Source of the DNA: Populus alba
Taxonomy: Eukaryota > Streptophyta > Magnoliopsida > Malpighiales > Salicaceae
Reading direction: 5' to 3'
DNA length: 64,000 nucleotides
Assembly: GCF_005239225.2 (NCBI RefSeq)
Contig: NC_133289.1
Coordinates: 14,244,889 to 14,308,888 of the forward strand
The notes under the pieces were generated by a model. That model was not told the DNA's origin, ran no database searches, and saw only the letters and a list, made by a program, of their open reading frames with translations. Shown one piece after another: positions 11,718-23,814 of this stretch. The translations under genes were made by a program, and so were the position numbers. The first letter of the stretch is position 1. The number at the start of each line of letters is the position of its first letter.

Positions 11718-12540
11718 TTAAAAGGAGAGATTAGGTGAGTTTCTATAGGGATTTGGATTTAAATAGTCCATTACAAATTGATTTTTTTTGGTAGATTTGA
11801 TATGGCTGTTGTGTGGTGGTTTTGGGTGGCTAATATGGTGTGGTTTATGTTGGGTATGGTTGCGGGTAACTGGAAGAGGGGCTGTTGTGGTTGATGAGGG
11901 TTGGCAGCAATGATTTTGGGGCTGTTGAGTGGTGGTTCGTCGCTGGTATTGACAAGACTTGGGGATCTGATGCTGCTGTCCAGTGGATGTGGTGTGTAGG
12001 ATGAGTTTAGACAGTGGCGGTTTTGTGGGACAGCAGGGTTGTGGTTTTGCACTGGATCGATTGGTTGTAGAAACAACCAAAAAATACCTGTGCTCTAATA
12101 CCAAAGCTGGTGAGACATATAAAATTGAACAAACGTAAGAGGAGAAAAAAGAAAGCTAAGATGCAGAAGAAGAGATGCTGAAGAAGAGAAAGAAAAAGAG
12201 GAGTTGGAGAAGAGAAAATATTAGAAGAAAGAAAAGGGAAGAAAGAGAGAAGAAGAAAAGGAGCTGTAAAAAGAAAAAAAGGAGCTAGAGAAGAAAAGGA
12301 AGATAAGGAGGAGGAGGAGGAGAGATGGGAGAAGAGAAGCATGTCACTTTTCTTATTTCATCATCAATAATCTCACAATAATGTAGAAAATTACATCTAA
12401 ATCATCATAACAAAGAAACCCTAGTAAAAAAAAAAAAGCTTATGGCACTAACTAAAAATGTACTAATAAAATCAATATAAATTAAAAAGCCCAATAAAAT
12501 AATGGGTTGGACTATATCTCCGTTACCAAGTCTTCAAATG
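11718..12540 (-). mobile_element. Copia 5' end: LTR tail, primer-binding site and leader
   Basis: On the minus strand TGGTATTAGAGC (12092-12103) is an 11/12 match to the initiator-tRNA-Met primer-binding site of plant Copia elements. The pyrimidine-rich strand just before it (12110-12340) is the expected R/U5 end of the 5' LTR. After it comes a Pro/His/Thr-rich leader (12090 to about 11720) where gag should begin, and no conserved gag motif survives. The LTR's outer end is not defined. Confidence 0.6.
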
Positions 12541-13458
12541 CAATTATGCATCTCTGATATAAAACCATACACAATAGCCTCCTAAGGTTTTAATGATGCA
12601 ATAAACTATTAATTCTTTTGTACTCCAATTTTTGGCAACGAAGTGTCTGTCAAGTGTGTGTGTGTATGAGCCAAGGCATAGAGAGTTCTTTTTTGCAGAT
12701 AAAGAATAAATTTCCTCTACCATTAGTCTAGGTTTTTGGGAGCAACGGGCAATCTGTTCCTGCACTAGTTTTGAATGGAAGCTTTCAAAACCCTTTCATC
12801 TCTGTTCCATGTTATATGGCTTTGTTTCCTATGTTGTGGCATGCCAATGGTTTCTAATAGCTTGTTCTTAAATTTCATCTCTGTTCCAGCATTGATTTCT
12901 TAAGAACATATGGAGGGATAAAGGGAAGAGGAAAGTTGGGATTTTGTCATTGCTTTTTATGTTCTAGACATTCATTAAGTTATTCATGATGGGTTGATCA
13001 GTTTCTTTCAGCAGAGATGAGATTGATTTGTTGCAATGCGTGGTAACATGATGAAACAACTGCTTCACCTTGATATCAATTCACAAATTGAAAGTTGCAT
13101 GTCTCTTGGTGTTATGCGTATTAGAACAACAATACATAACATTTAGATGAACCCTGGTCAAAGTGGGAAGTTGGTTCGAGCTGTAAGTACAGTGTAAAGA
13201 TTTTGAAAAAAAATTTACTTACGATTTTACGATCCGATTTTACGATCCGATTTTATTTTGTATTTTCCGTGTCGGAACCTTGGGGCAAACTATGGAGGTC
13301 TTGGTGGACATTTCATGCACAGTAGACCATCTTAATTCTGAGAACAAAATACTCATTCTCCCCAATAGAATAGCTGCTGTGATAGTCAGCATATTCTGAA
13401 AGCACGTTATAAGAACCCTAAAATCTAATGCGGATTTGCCACCAAATGTGTTTGGATT
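12541..13458. other. gene-free stretch
   Basis: Mixed-composition DNA without coding signal. It contains a doubled ATTTTACGATCCG motif at about 13220-13250, similar to the CGATTTTACG text seen in other repeats of the window (62890-62910). Possibly an old LTR continuation. Confidence 0.35.
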
Positions 13459-13633
13459 ACTTCATAACTATTATTTTTAAAATAGTCAGGGTTATTGATA
13501 ATGAAAATAATTATTCATGAAGCATAACATTATTAGTGATATCATACTTCATAACTATTTATTTTTAAAATAGTCAGGGTTATTGATAATGAAAATAATT
13601 ATTCATGGTGCATAACATTATTAGTGATATCAT
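13459..13633. repeat. 87-bp tandem duplication
   Basis: Copies 13459-13545 and 13546-13633 both begin ACTTCATAACTATT and end GTGATATCAT. They differ by one inserted T and a GAAGC/GGTGC change. Recent, non-coding. Confidence 0.9.
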
Positions 13634-14437
13634 TTCACACATGCACCTCGTCAGTATATACCACAGAAACAATTTAATCTTTTTCCCTAATTGTATGGAA
13701 AAAAAAAAAAAAAAAACAAGAATTATTAGCTTTCATACTAAGGTGAAATACGGGGATACAGTTGTTGCTCATAAATTAACCTTTTGTCCTAATTGTACTT
13801 GTAAGTAGATCACACCACGCTATTGATCACAATGAATGAATACACTGAGCACGTATCATTACCTATGAGGTGGTGGCAAGACCATACTATTTACCTCCAG
13901 CACCCAACTTTTAATTTGTCCAATTCAAGACAGTCAGCTTGATATGCTGATATTCCCAAGTCACTGAAAAGATCAGATAGCAGCTCAAAGTTAGCAAATC
14001 CACTTGGATGGTACAGAATCTACTATCTAATATGACCAATGTAATAGCAAAATCAACCCCTAGCATAATAAAAGCATTAGGATACGGTTCAGATCCCTCT
14101 TGCATTCCAGCATAAAAACAGCTGAACACCAATTCACATTGAACAAGAAACCACAACATGACACGCTAGAGCTTCCAAAACTGAGGGGGATTGGGGAAAG
14201 GATCTTGCTTGGCAAAAACTAGATGAATAACCCATCCTTCAATTTTTTTTTCCCATTCATCATCCCTCCCTCCCCTGACATACACAGCCTTATGGAATTG
14301 GCAAATTACATAGATGGGCATGCCCTTAGATATAAGTTGCAATGGAAAGCAATAAGTGATCCATCCCCCTCTAAACTCAGAGCAACTTGATCTCTCTAAT
14401 CTTAGGTGGCGTTTATAAAATTAATACAGAAAACAGT
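13634..14437 (-). other. 3' flank of the LEA_2 gene
   Basis: The right part (about 14000-14437) is less AT-biased and is probably the 3' UTR and downstream region of the minus-strand LEA_2 gene. The 82-aa frame at 13911-14159 on the same strand is not recognisable. An A-homopolymer sits at about 13700. Confidence 0.4.
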
Positions 14438-15157
14438 TTATAATCTGACCTGAGGGTAACAATCTTGATGCTCAACTGTCTGATTATTTGTATTCACAAA
14501 CACTTGACATGATACTCTTCCCTGAAACATTTCAAAAACTCAGATTACTTACTAAAGCAGCACGAAGAAGAAATTAAAATTAAAAAAAAAATGACTTACA
14601 TTGATGGGGATTTTGAAAAGCAAGAGGCCAAGGTCTCCTTTAACCTGTGTATCAGTATCGAAAATAATAACACCTCTAGCCAAATCCTGAATCAAATAAA
14701 AAACATCCTTTATAACCTCAAGACCATTTAAATCAAGCCTTGCATCCACATACGAACTCCTTCTCGCTCTGATTTTCCCTCCCTTTGAATTCACAAACCC
14801 TAGCTCTCTCCCTCGGTACCCAACCGAAACTACAAGAGAATCGTAATCCAGGGAGAAGAAATCCCTGTTTTCAACTTTAATTGTGAGGGAGAATGAGACG
14901 TCCAGAGTAAGTTCAGGGGACGAGTTCACTCGGATGTGGTTGAGTTTGATTCGGGATATTTGGATCGCCGGGTCGGAAGGGTAGAGGAGGTAGACGGCGG
15001 CCGAGAGGAGGAGGATTGCGGTTGTGAAGAGGAGACAGCGGCGGAGGATGTGGTTTGGAGGTCGATGGTAGTAGGAGAGAACGATGACGTTTTGGGGATA
15101 GGAGTCCGGGTGGGAAGGTAGAGAGGTGTACGGTACGGAGGAGGTTTTAGAAGTCAT
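14438..15157 (-). CDS. LEA_2 / NDR1-HIN1-like membrane protein, 213 aa, two exons
   Basis: Exon 1 is 14600-15157 and exon 2 is 14438-14521, separated by a 78-base intron with a GTAAGT donor and CAG acceptor; the phase is preserved. The protein has a short Pro/Ser-rich cytosolic N terminus, one membrane helix (about residues 41-59, after RR at 39-40) and an LEA_2 domain (about 65-195) with the typical LDVSFSLTIKVENRDFFSLDYDSL beta-strand region. Exon 2 supplies the end of the fold (VSCQVFVNTNNQTV...QDCYP), which the unspliced frame would lose. Family members sit in the plasma membrane or ER, and some act in stress or defence; the specific role here is unknown. The ATG is the first in frame. 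The C-terminal cysteines may be structural. Confidence 0.85.
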
Positions 15158-15813
15158 GGTCGAATTATCTTGTCGGGTTCTGATCCGTTCCGAAAAGGTT
15201 AAGCGAACATTACTCCTTTATGGATGCGCGCTAAGGTTTGTGTCCCTGATGACGTGTCGAGTTATTATTGTTTCTTCAGTTCACCAAGAAGAGAATTATG
15301 AAGATAATTTTCTCCTAGCAGTTTACTAAAGGCTCCACTTTAGCAATTATTAAACAGGTGGCACTTGTTAGGTGTTTTCCAACATAAAAGATAACATTAA
15401 GTATTTATAAAAAAGTAAAAAAAGAAAAAATTGAGAATTGATTCAATTGAATTGTCCAAACCTTAAGCCCCACGCGAGTAAGGCAAGAAACCCAAGGCAC
15501 ATAACAGAAGGATTGTCCGAAATTACCCCCAAAAAAGGATTATTACATGCCCTGGACCCAAATGCATACCACTCCCCCGTGTTAATGAAAGAAAGGTTTT
15601 CCCTGTTACAGTCCTACTCTTAGGTACTGGAGAGGATCCCAGCGAGAAACTTGAAAAGACTTGCAGTATAGAAAGTTTTCTCTAAAAAAAGAAAACCTGG
15701 AAATGAAAGAAAAGGTCAGCATCTCATATGTTATCAATTGTAGAACATAACCTTAGATTTAGTGAGGGCTGAGGGGCTGTGTACTTGTCACGGCAGTGAA
15801 GGTGGTTTAATGG
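15158..15813. other. LEA_2 promoter and flank
   Basis: The first ~170 bases (relatively GC-rich, 15158-15330) are the likely promoter and 5' UTR of the minus-strand LEA_2 gene. The rest has no coding signal. Confidence 0.45.
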
Positions 15814-15840
15814 TTTTTTTTTTTTTTTTTTTTTTTTTTT
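15814..15840. repeat. 27-base poly-T tract
   Basis: An uninterrupted T27. It could be the poly-A tail of a retroposed sequence on the minus strand, but I find no recognisable body next to it and no target duplication. Confidence 0.85.
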
Positions 15841-16189
15841 GGCGGATGGTTGTAAGACATAACCAGGGTTGATTGAAGATAACAACCAAGAACTCATCAA
15901 GCTTTATGTTTAGTGTCCTTTTTGGAGTCTTGAGGACGGGCTTTTGTTATGTCGTGGGAACAGCTTAGGCCTAAAGAAAACGGATTGCAGCTGTTAGATT
16001 TGAAGAAGGTAGTATGGACTCCTGTGCTTGAGAAAGATTTTGTGAGTCTTGGTTGCAAGAATGGGTTGAACCAAAGCTGAGAAGGTTAGCACTTAGGCAA
16101 CTTCCTCGGTTCTTAAAGGAAGAACAAGGTGAGCAATTTGGGTTGAATGTTTAGAAATCAGACGCCTGTTATAAGGGAATTATGTTAAA
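15841..16189. other. unassigned mixed-composition segment
   Basis: Less AT-rich than its surroundings. No open frame of note and no recognisable homology. Confidence 0.3.
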
Positions 16190-16835
16190 TTAAGGCCTTT
16201 TTTAATTTGCCCCATAAACTTTCAAATCCTTTTCAATTAAGCCCGAAATTGTCTATAGTTTAAAAAATCTTTGCAATTTCATCCCTAACCTTCTTCAATT
16301 AGGCCCTTGTATTTCATCTTCTTTTACAAAATCATCATTTGTCTCGGATTTCTTTGATTAAGTCATCAATTAACCCCTTACACTTCTAATTCTTTCATTT
16401 TTACCCTTGATTAGCCAATAAAACCCTCTATTTTTTGCATCTTTTTCATTCTGATCATTGGATTAATTGATGTAAATTGACTCCCAAACTTTAATTTTTA
16501 TTCAATTAAGTCTTCAATTGCATTAATTAGGTCAATCCAAAGCTTAATTAAATCCCTAAGCTTATTGATTTTTCCAATTGTGATAAAATTGACTTCAAAC
16601 TTGATTTTCCTTTCAATTAAGCCCTTCCAAAGTTCAATCAAGTCCTTAGTTTTTCTCATTTTAGCAAGTTTGCCCCCATCTCCAACTTTCTCCTTAATTA
16701 GACTCTCAACTATCAAAATTTGTCTACCAAACTTTGCAGTCTTGTCCATCTTGATCCTCAAACTTCTAATTTATACAATCTTAACCAATTTCAGTTTATT
16801 TTTCAAATTTCTGCATCAAGACCCCAAATCATCTA
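16190..16835 (+). repeat. degenerate 'TTCAATTAAGCCC' phrase array
   Basis: Variants of TTTTCAATTAAGCCC / TTTAATTTT / CAATTAGGCCCTT recur about every 20-50 bases across 640 bases. The opposed open frames at 16498-16761 and 16565-16927 merely translate this phrase. The same phrasing appears at 3030-3430 (inverted) and 60600-61200. Confidence 0.55.
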
Positions 16836-16839
16836 TCCA

Positions 16840-17235
16840 TATAGCTTGTAATATCACTTCAAAGCGTGAAATAAACTCTACTTTTATCCTAAAAGTATCA
16901 ACCAAAGATCAGTTTGCACTTCTCTAAAAAATGCCCTCTCCAACTAATAAAAAGACATATCCTAATGTTGACTTTCTCGAGTCAAGACAACCAATAAAGT
17001 CAGAATCTAAATATTGAATTACTTATAGATGGTCAAATTGTCTATATATAAACTTGTAGTCTTTAGTAACTTGAAGGTATCACATGAATTTATTTGCAGC
17101 TCTCCAATGGTCCAAACCTAGATTACCTTGATATTTTCCCAACATTCCAACTACTTAAGCAATGCCAGGTCTTTGCAAACCTAATCATACATTAAACTCC
17201 TAAGCACAAAAGCATAAGGAATGTTAATTTGTTCC
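16840..17235 (-). pseudogene. Copia RT/RNase H fragment
   Basis: In minus-strand translation, across several frameshifts and stops, the Copia RNase H landmarks can be followed in order: a GSLMY-like start near 17225, PDIAY-type text, DHWRA near 17110, a KDYK stretch, then DSRKSTSGY-like text near 16970 and EFISRFE near 16870. The frame is broken throughout. It adjoins the phrase array on its left, so both may be parts of one decayed element. Confidence 0.65.
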
Positions 17236-18844
17236 ATCTTTAATTGTATTTTCATGCATTTACTCCGCTTTCATAATTTTCAATGTCTTTTCAATAAATA
17301 AAATTTAAAGAAATAAGTTTATGATGCATTCACATCCATTTCATAATTCTTGATTACTTTTTTTATCGAATTAATGCTAGCGTTGTTTTTTTAAAAACAA
17401 CCAAAATACAAAAAATAAGAAAATCAAAATAGAAAGCAAAATGGTCAAGAGAGAAAAGGTACAAAACAAGAAAAATAAAGGACTAAAAAAATATACAATA
17501 AGGATATTCTTAAGATATACCTAGAACAAGGGATCAAAATAACAATGTTTCTAAGTAGAGTAGTGTAAATAGAAAAATGAATAATATGAGAGGAGGGGAA
17601 AGTAAAAAAAAAAATGAGAGAAACCCTAACTGTTATAGGAAGAGATAAAGAAAGAAAAATAAAATGAAAGAGGGGAGGAAAGTATAGCTGAAATTTGAGA
17701 GAAAAACCTTAGCCATTAAAAAAAAGTGGGGGGGGGGCCTCATTTTCTTCCCCTCTCCCATAAAGAACAAACCCTAGCCACCAAAAGGAAAGACCAAGCT
17801 TCTATATGAAAAAATAGAGAGAAGAAAAGGAGCAAAAATCATCCATATCCTCCCTCATAAAAACCTAACACATATTTCTCTCATTTATTTTGTCCACCAA
17901 CTTCAGCTAACCATCCATACCTTTCATTCATCACCATGAACTCTTTCATGACATCCCCGACAAAACAATACCAATGATAACAATAAATAAATGAAAAAAA
18001 GTGAGAAAAAGGAAAAATAAAATAGTAGTAAAGGATAAAATGAGACAACATACCAATCAAAACTTCAATTTGTCTGACCTCTCTTTATCACTAGTGGTGA
18101 CCTATATTGCCTCCACTAAGAGGAAGAATATGGGGTGACATAACCTATGAGACAATCCATATGCCTCCCCTCCTTATTGTTAAGCCCAAAAATATGTTGT
18201 AAGCAAAACTATCTAGAAAAAACAACATTAATGGCAAAAAAATATCAAAACTCTTCGGCCACCAATCTCCTATATGAACAATGGTGACTTACACTGCCAT
18301 TATTAGGAGGAAGATGAGGAAATAGTGCAACAATGGTGACTTACATTGCCATTATTTTTTAAACAAAAGACTAGAATCCCACTTCTAAAGGTTAAAATTT
18401 TGTACCCTGAAGAGAAAATTAGTATTTATATTGTAGCAAAAAAAAATAAACGGACATTTTATCCCCAATCATTCTTTTAATGACAAATGTATCCTACAAT
18501 CCTACCCCTAATTGTATGTTAAATTTTTTTTTCTAGCAAGGACTATTATTTTTACACTGTTCCTATCCACAATAATTTGTATCTTGATAAACAATGAAAG
18601 AATGAGTTGATTTAGTTTTTTTATATATAATTGTTTCCGAAACCGATATTGGTTAAGCAACTGGATTAGAAAGCTCCTTAATCATAGGAAGTTAAATAAG
18701 AGTTGCATCATTTAATAGATAGTTTCCTATAATGAAATGAATTAAGCCACAATATCTTCTAAATCACAAAACACCTGCAAATTAATTAAAACATATACTA
18801 AGTGCATTAGTAACACAAATTCACCATCAACCCAACTAGCTATA
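17236..18844. other. gene-free AT-rich DNA with a short doubled motif
   Basis: A/G-rich then C/T-containing stretches with 'accctaacc/accctagcc' leader-like text (17620-17800) and a G9 run near 17728. The motif CAATGGTGACTTACAYTGCC occurs twice, at about 18280 and 18331. Probably retroelement leader; no gene seen. Confidence 0.4.
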
Positions 18845-19694
18845 TGTTAGTGAATATACTTTATAGTTAATTAGTTGGTTATACATAACACTAATTTTAT
18901 TCATGTCAAATATATTTATTATTAATAAAGGTTTTTTTATTGTAATATTCAATTATATTTGATTAATAAATCTAGAGTAAAGATAAAATCCATATAACAA
19001 TAATGATTTGTATAGAAAAATATAAAGTTGTTCTTAAATATTCGCGGTCAATGTTTTATTAAAACTGAATATTATTTAAAGCTATTGAGACCAGTGCATA
19101 TTATGTTCCTTACTTTATTAGGCAGCTGTTTGTCAAATAAGATGTACACTGAACTGATCCACAAGAGAATTTCATATGTAGAGATCAATTATGTCTATAG
19201 AAAGGCTTTTGTGATAGTTGTGTAAGTGATTTTTAAAGTTGAGATCACTAAGTTATCTTATATAAGGAGTGTTATGATTTGATCATAACCACATGTTGTC
19301 CTAATTTTTTGTAACAAACAAACAAATATTTGTTATAGCATAAACTATGTTATGTCATGCACGACATCAGATGACGAGTCATACTTCCTCGATTGAAGGG
19401 ATTTTGGATGTATTGAGATAAATCATAATTATTATTTGAAAGGGTTCAAGAGTGGCCACCTAGTATTAGGTAACTAAAAAACTTAATGTTCGTGAAAGTT
19501 TAGATAAAGAAACTGATTGTATATAAGGAGGACGTATCACTCCTAATACACCTTACTTAAGGTAAGTCGCATTGTTTATTTTTCTAATATAAACTTAGAT
19601 ATTGTTGTATTTTTTAATCATTGGTGTGTCGAAGGCTTAAGAAAAGTCTTCATTGGTAAGGAGGATCCTTATATTATTAGGTTAAAACCTAACA
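18845..19694 (+). repeat. LTR-like repeat, TGTTAG...CTAACA
   Basis: It begins TGTTAGTGAATATACTT and ends AAACCTAACA, with a TATATAAGGAGG TATA-like site at about 19518. The first 480 bases match the LTR at 33408-33920, including the segment translating as HKRISY..I.YVY.K..VIVV in both. Flanking 5-mers (CTATA left, ATTCT right) do not match, so I cannot show a target duplication. It is either a mutated solo LTR or one end of a larger decayed Copia element. Confidence 0.55.
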
Positions 19695-20183
19695 ATTCTA
19701 AAGTCAAAATATAAAAATAAAAGAAAATGTTTTTTTATTTGGTATGGGAAATACATCTTACGTATAAGTTCATGTTTTGTTTTATGTATAAATTTGTAAT
19801 CCCATATATTAAAAGAAACAAAATAGATTTTTGGAGTTATTTTGAAATGTTGGCCAAGTTCTCATGCATGGCTTTAATAAACTAGTTATTAAATTCAATA
19901 TGCATGCAAAATAAAAGGATTAATTTTGTGATTTTTTAATATGCTAAATTACACAAATATTAGTTATTTTTTGAGAAGCTTGGTTGTATGAAATTTAAAA
20001 TAAATTTTTTTAAATGAAATTTTTTTTGTCTTTTTTGTGTAAAGAAACTAATTTATTTAATACAAAAAAAACACATTGTGTATAGGTTACAATGCAAGAT
20101 ATTAAATATAAGAGGGTAAAAAATTATAGAGAAATCAAAATTAATTACAAAATGATATTCCAAAATTTTTGAAAATTTATTAA
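19695..20183. other. AT-rich DNA left of the CACTA element
   Basis: Homopolymer-rich, with no coding signal. It ends in the AAT target site of the CACTA insertion. Confidence 0.5.
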
Positions 20184-20186
20184 AAT

Positions 20187-20612
20187 CACTACAAGATTTC
20201 ACAGTTTTACCGACGGAAATATTCCGTCAGTGTGTGATAGAACTTTCGTCGGTAAAGTATTTACCGACTATATTACCGACGGAATACTCCCGTCAGAATA
20301 CCTTTTGTTGGTGATTCCACATTCCGTCGCTATATCGGTCGGAAATACAAAAAAAACTTTTACCGACGGACCGTGCGCGCCAAAAAAAAAAGTTTCCCTC
20401 TTGGAATATACCGACGGAATATTTTCCGTCAGTGTTATAAAAAGACCGACGGACTAACTCCGTCGGCAAAAGTGTCGGTGATATTTTATACCGACCGAAT
20501 ATTTTCGTCGGTATATACGTCGGTAAATTTATACCGACAGATTTGTTCCATCGGTGATGGTCGGTGACGTGGCAGACACTGTCCAATGCCGACGGAGTTT
20601 TTCCGTCGGTAA
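20187..20612. repeat. CACTA left terminus and subterminal motif array
   Basis: Roughly 18 copies or variants of TACCGACGGA / TCCGTCGGTA, in both orientations and often as paired inverted repeats, fill about 20205-20612 behind the CACTACAAG terminus. In En/Spm such subterminal motifs are the binding sites of the TNPA protein; that function is inferred here. The two ends could also fold together as a long imperfect inverted repeat. Confidence 0.85.
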
Positions 20613-20816
20613 ATCCCTGTGTAATTGTTTTTTTTTTAATTTTTTTTTAATTATTTTGAAAAAATAATATAAATTAATGGTAACACAAACCAATTATGCA
20701 AATAAAATTTATATTAAGCAACAAAAACTCAAAGTAAAATAATATTCATTACAAAATGAATGTGTTTCAAAAAAACATTAAACAAAATTTTAAATGTAAA
20801 TAATGTTTATTAAAAA

Positions 20817-22519
20817 TTAATATAAAGGTGGAGGAGGAGGAGGATGGGGGTTAGGCGGCCAAAAAGGATTAGGCACACATGTTCCACCTTGTGTCATGTT
20901 CATGACCATTTGCCGAAGCTCTTCATAGGCCGCTCTTTGTTGTTCAGACTCTGCTCTGTGTTGTTCTTTCGCCAATCTTTGCTCTTCTTTGAGTTGTGTG
21001 TATGCCTCTGATAGGTGGTCGCACCTTTGCTTCAAGGCCACAAACTCCTTAGATTGGGAGCTCGATACAGATTGGGAGCTCCCAGCGGTTGAAGCAGTAC
21101 CGGTCGATCGCAAGTTGGCCGCGGTAGTGTTGGAGAGCCCGTAAACCCGATTTTTATCAGGTCCACCTGACGATCCGGCCTCCATCCACAAATCTGGATC
21201 GAATTCTTGATGGGTCGATGGATCGTCCCCGTATCTCTCCCTCAACCGATTATTATAGGTCTCCTGAAAAAAAAAATCATCATATTCAATTCAATAAACA
21301 TAATAATAACTTACAAAATAAAATGGTTGAACAAACATACCATAAAATATTGAGCACGGTTGTCAACGAACTGTTGCGTCCCCTTTTGGCGGTCATGACT
21401 TCGCACGTGCGTCTCTACAAACAGCTCCATAGGGCTCGGCTCATGTCCAAGAGACCTAGCCTATAATGAAAAAAAATGTATTAACAACAAATTAATTGAA
21501 CGATATATTTCATTTAAATTAATCTTACCATCCGTTTCGCATATGCAGAAAACGAAACGGAGCCGCCGGTGTGCGTTGTCACCGAGCCATGAATTGGCTG
21601 ATTCCAGTTGCCAGCACCGGACTGTGAGCGTCGAGTGAACCGCTCAGACGTCACGTGCTGAAGATAGTGCGGCCATATATCTTCCGGGATGTATATTGGT
21701 TTGAAATCCCTCCAAACCGCAACATCGTTCCAGCCTTGGAACCCCTTATCCCTCGCTTTTTTTTTTGCTTTTTTCTGGGTGTCATACCAAAAATCACGCA
21801 ACCTAATTCACGCACGAAAAAATTACATTTCGAAACATAAATAATTATGTAAAAAACAGTCGTATTGTTTTCAATGTTACCTAATTGCCGCGTGATTTTC
21901 CCACACCCTCCTCACAACAGTGTCATGTTCATCATCCCAGTAGAATCGATGCTGTATATAAAAAAATAATTTTTTAAAATGTTAATAATTTATTTACAAT
22001 TATAACTAGAATGTATTAGAAATAAGCTGAAAATTATATATTAACATGAACCTCAAATCTACAAAACCATGCATTGATTTGAGGCATCCATTCAGGATGT
22101 CTGGATATTTGACTCCATTGAAACAATGGAATCTCCATCGACGCTTTAAACGCCGATGATATTACTCGGGCGGCCTCAATGTTTGTGAACCTGAAAAGAA
22201 ATGAAATTAAATTGTAATTACTTCATAAATTATGTTTTAAATTTTTTTTTTTTATATAAAAAAAACTAAAACCTTAACAAACTTACATTGAAAGATCGTC
22301 CTTCCACTGTGCCTCGTACTGGCGGGTAAATTGATTCCGCTTCGAAGGCACGCCGCTTCTGTGATGTGAAACATCGCTGGAAGAGGCAACATTGATTGAC
22401 GGCGCAGGTGGTGTAGGTGCCTCTTCTTGAGAGGCACCTAAGGAAACATCATCATCGCTGCTAGACGAACTTGATTCGACTGGACGTGAACGACCAGCTC
22501 TGGATTTCATTCTCCGCAT
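20817..22519 (-). CDS. TNPA-like CACTA transposon protein, 427 aa, six coding exons
   Basis: Exons (minus): 22519-22287, 22190-22052, 21951-21881, 21802-21529, 21460-21341, 21263-20817. Phases agree and the joined frame of 428 codons is open. The ATG lies immediately after a TAG acceptor, so the leader is spliced. The product has a Ser-rich acidic start, a central plant transposase (Ptta/En/Spm, Transposase_24) domain with FWYDTQKKAKKKARD and GWNDVAVW, an ELFVETHVRSH..QFVD stretch, then a coiled coil (about residues 345-395) and a Pro-rich tail. TNPA-type proteins bind the subterminal motifs and bring the ends together. The exon 2 donor (GAG|GTTCAT) is weak. It is in better condition than its TNP2 neighbour. 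Confidence 0.85.
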
Positions 22520-22559
22520 CTAAACAATTTCATATAAATAATTGTATAATAAAATTCAA

Positions 22560-23640
22560 AAGTTAAAAAAAAATCGGCAGCACCTCCCCTATACTGGATA
22601 CTACCCAAATCCACAAACCTGCAAATATTAACAATAGCCACAACCAATTGAACCAATCTATACTAATTATTCCAACATATTCAACTATTAATCCTAAGAT
22701 AAATTCAACGTTAACAATTACAATTCACAAATTAATCAGTAATTATATTCAAAAAAATAAAAAATATGACAAAAAATAAATTCAATAAATTCAATAAATT
22801 CAACAAATTATAATTCAACAAATTAATCATTTTAATTCAACATTAACAATTATAATTCAACAAATTAATCAATAATTATATTCAAAACAATAAAAAATAT
22901 GACAAAAAATAAATTCAATAAATTCAACAAATTATACTTCAACAAATTAATCATTATAATTCAACATTAACAATTATAATTCAACAAATTAATCATTATA
23001 ATTATGATAACAAAACAATAAAAAATATTCAAAAAATTCAAAAAAAAAAACCTACATCAATAAAAGGAACGAAATATACATACCTTAATAATGTGACAAA
23101 TTCAAAACTTTATCTACATTACCAAAAAAACACCAAAACAACAAAATAACAAAAATAAAAACAACTAAAAATAAATTAAAAGTAAATAAATTAAATTGGA
23201 AATCGATAATTATTCCAACAAACGCAATTATTAATTCTAAGGTAAATTCAACATTAACAATATTAATTCAATAAATTAATCAATAATTATATAGGCAATA
23301 CAACAATAAATTATATTCAATAAATTAAAAAAAAAATATAGACTAACAATTAAATTAACAAATATTCAACAAATTCAAAAAATTCAAAAAAATTCAAATA
23401 TTCAACTTTAACTAATTCTAAGTTAAATTAACTAATAACAATTCTAACAACACAACAACAAAAAATTAAAAAAAATTAAAAAAAAAAACCTACATCAAGA
23501 AAAGGAATGAAATATACATACCTTAATAATGTGTCAAATTCAAAACTTTATCTACATTGCAACAAAAAACACCAAAACAACAAAAATAAAAACAACTAAA
23601 AATAAAATAAAATAAAATAAATTAGAAAAAAAACACATAC
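22560..23640 (-). repeat. TNPA leader intron region with a ~438-bp duplication carrying a 30-nt exon
   Basis: A very AT-rich spacer with many AATTCAACAAATTAATCA phrases. A block starting CCTACATCAA occurs at 23051 and again at 23489, period 438. Each copy holds, on the minus strand, AATGTAG|ATAAAGTTTTGAATTTG...TTAAG|GTATGT, that is, an acceptor, a 30-nt potential exon (23113-23084 and 23551-23522) and a donor. A first non-coding exon would end at 23641 (AAAAG|GTATGT). So the TNPA 5' UTR seems to have duplicated a small exon. Confidence 0.6.
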
Positions 23641-23814
23641 CTTTTAATATGATGAAGATTTACAACACCAAATCTTGCTAGAGATTAAAGGTGAAAGTGT
23701 TTAAGGATTGAGGGGAAAAAATGAAAAATCTGAGGTGAAAAACGGAGGAGAAGCGAAGCGGCGGTGAGAAGAAGAAAAAATGAGGCGAAGCGGCGGGGGC
23801 TGGAACTTATAGGG

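Noticed and set aside
11718..12104. 128-aa Pro/Thr/His-rich frame and its overlapping frame
   Set aside because: It runs straight through a Copia primer-binding site into the leader, so it is retroelement DNA, not a host gene.
12007..12342. 111-aa Ser/Phe/Leu-rich frame
   Set aside because: Translation of the pyrimidine-rich LTR end; low complexity.
14936..15121. Plus-strand frame over the LEA_2 gene
   Set aside because: Antisense shadow of a well-supported exon.
15814..15840. Poly-T as the tail of a processed pseudogene or LINE
   Set aside because: No coding remnant or target duplication could be found beside it.
18845..19694. Clean solo LTR
   Set aside because: TGTTAG/CTAACA ends look right, but the flanking 5-mers CTATA and ATTCT do not match, so a solo LTR with target duplication is not shown.
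20230..20586. Three open frames in the left CACTA end (64-97 aa)
   Set aside because: They translate the CCGACGGA motif array on both strands; not genes.
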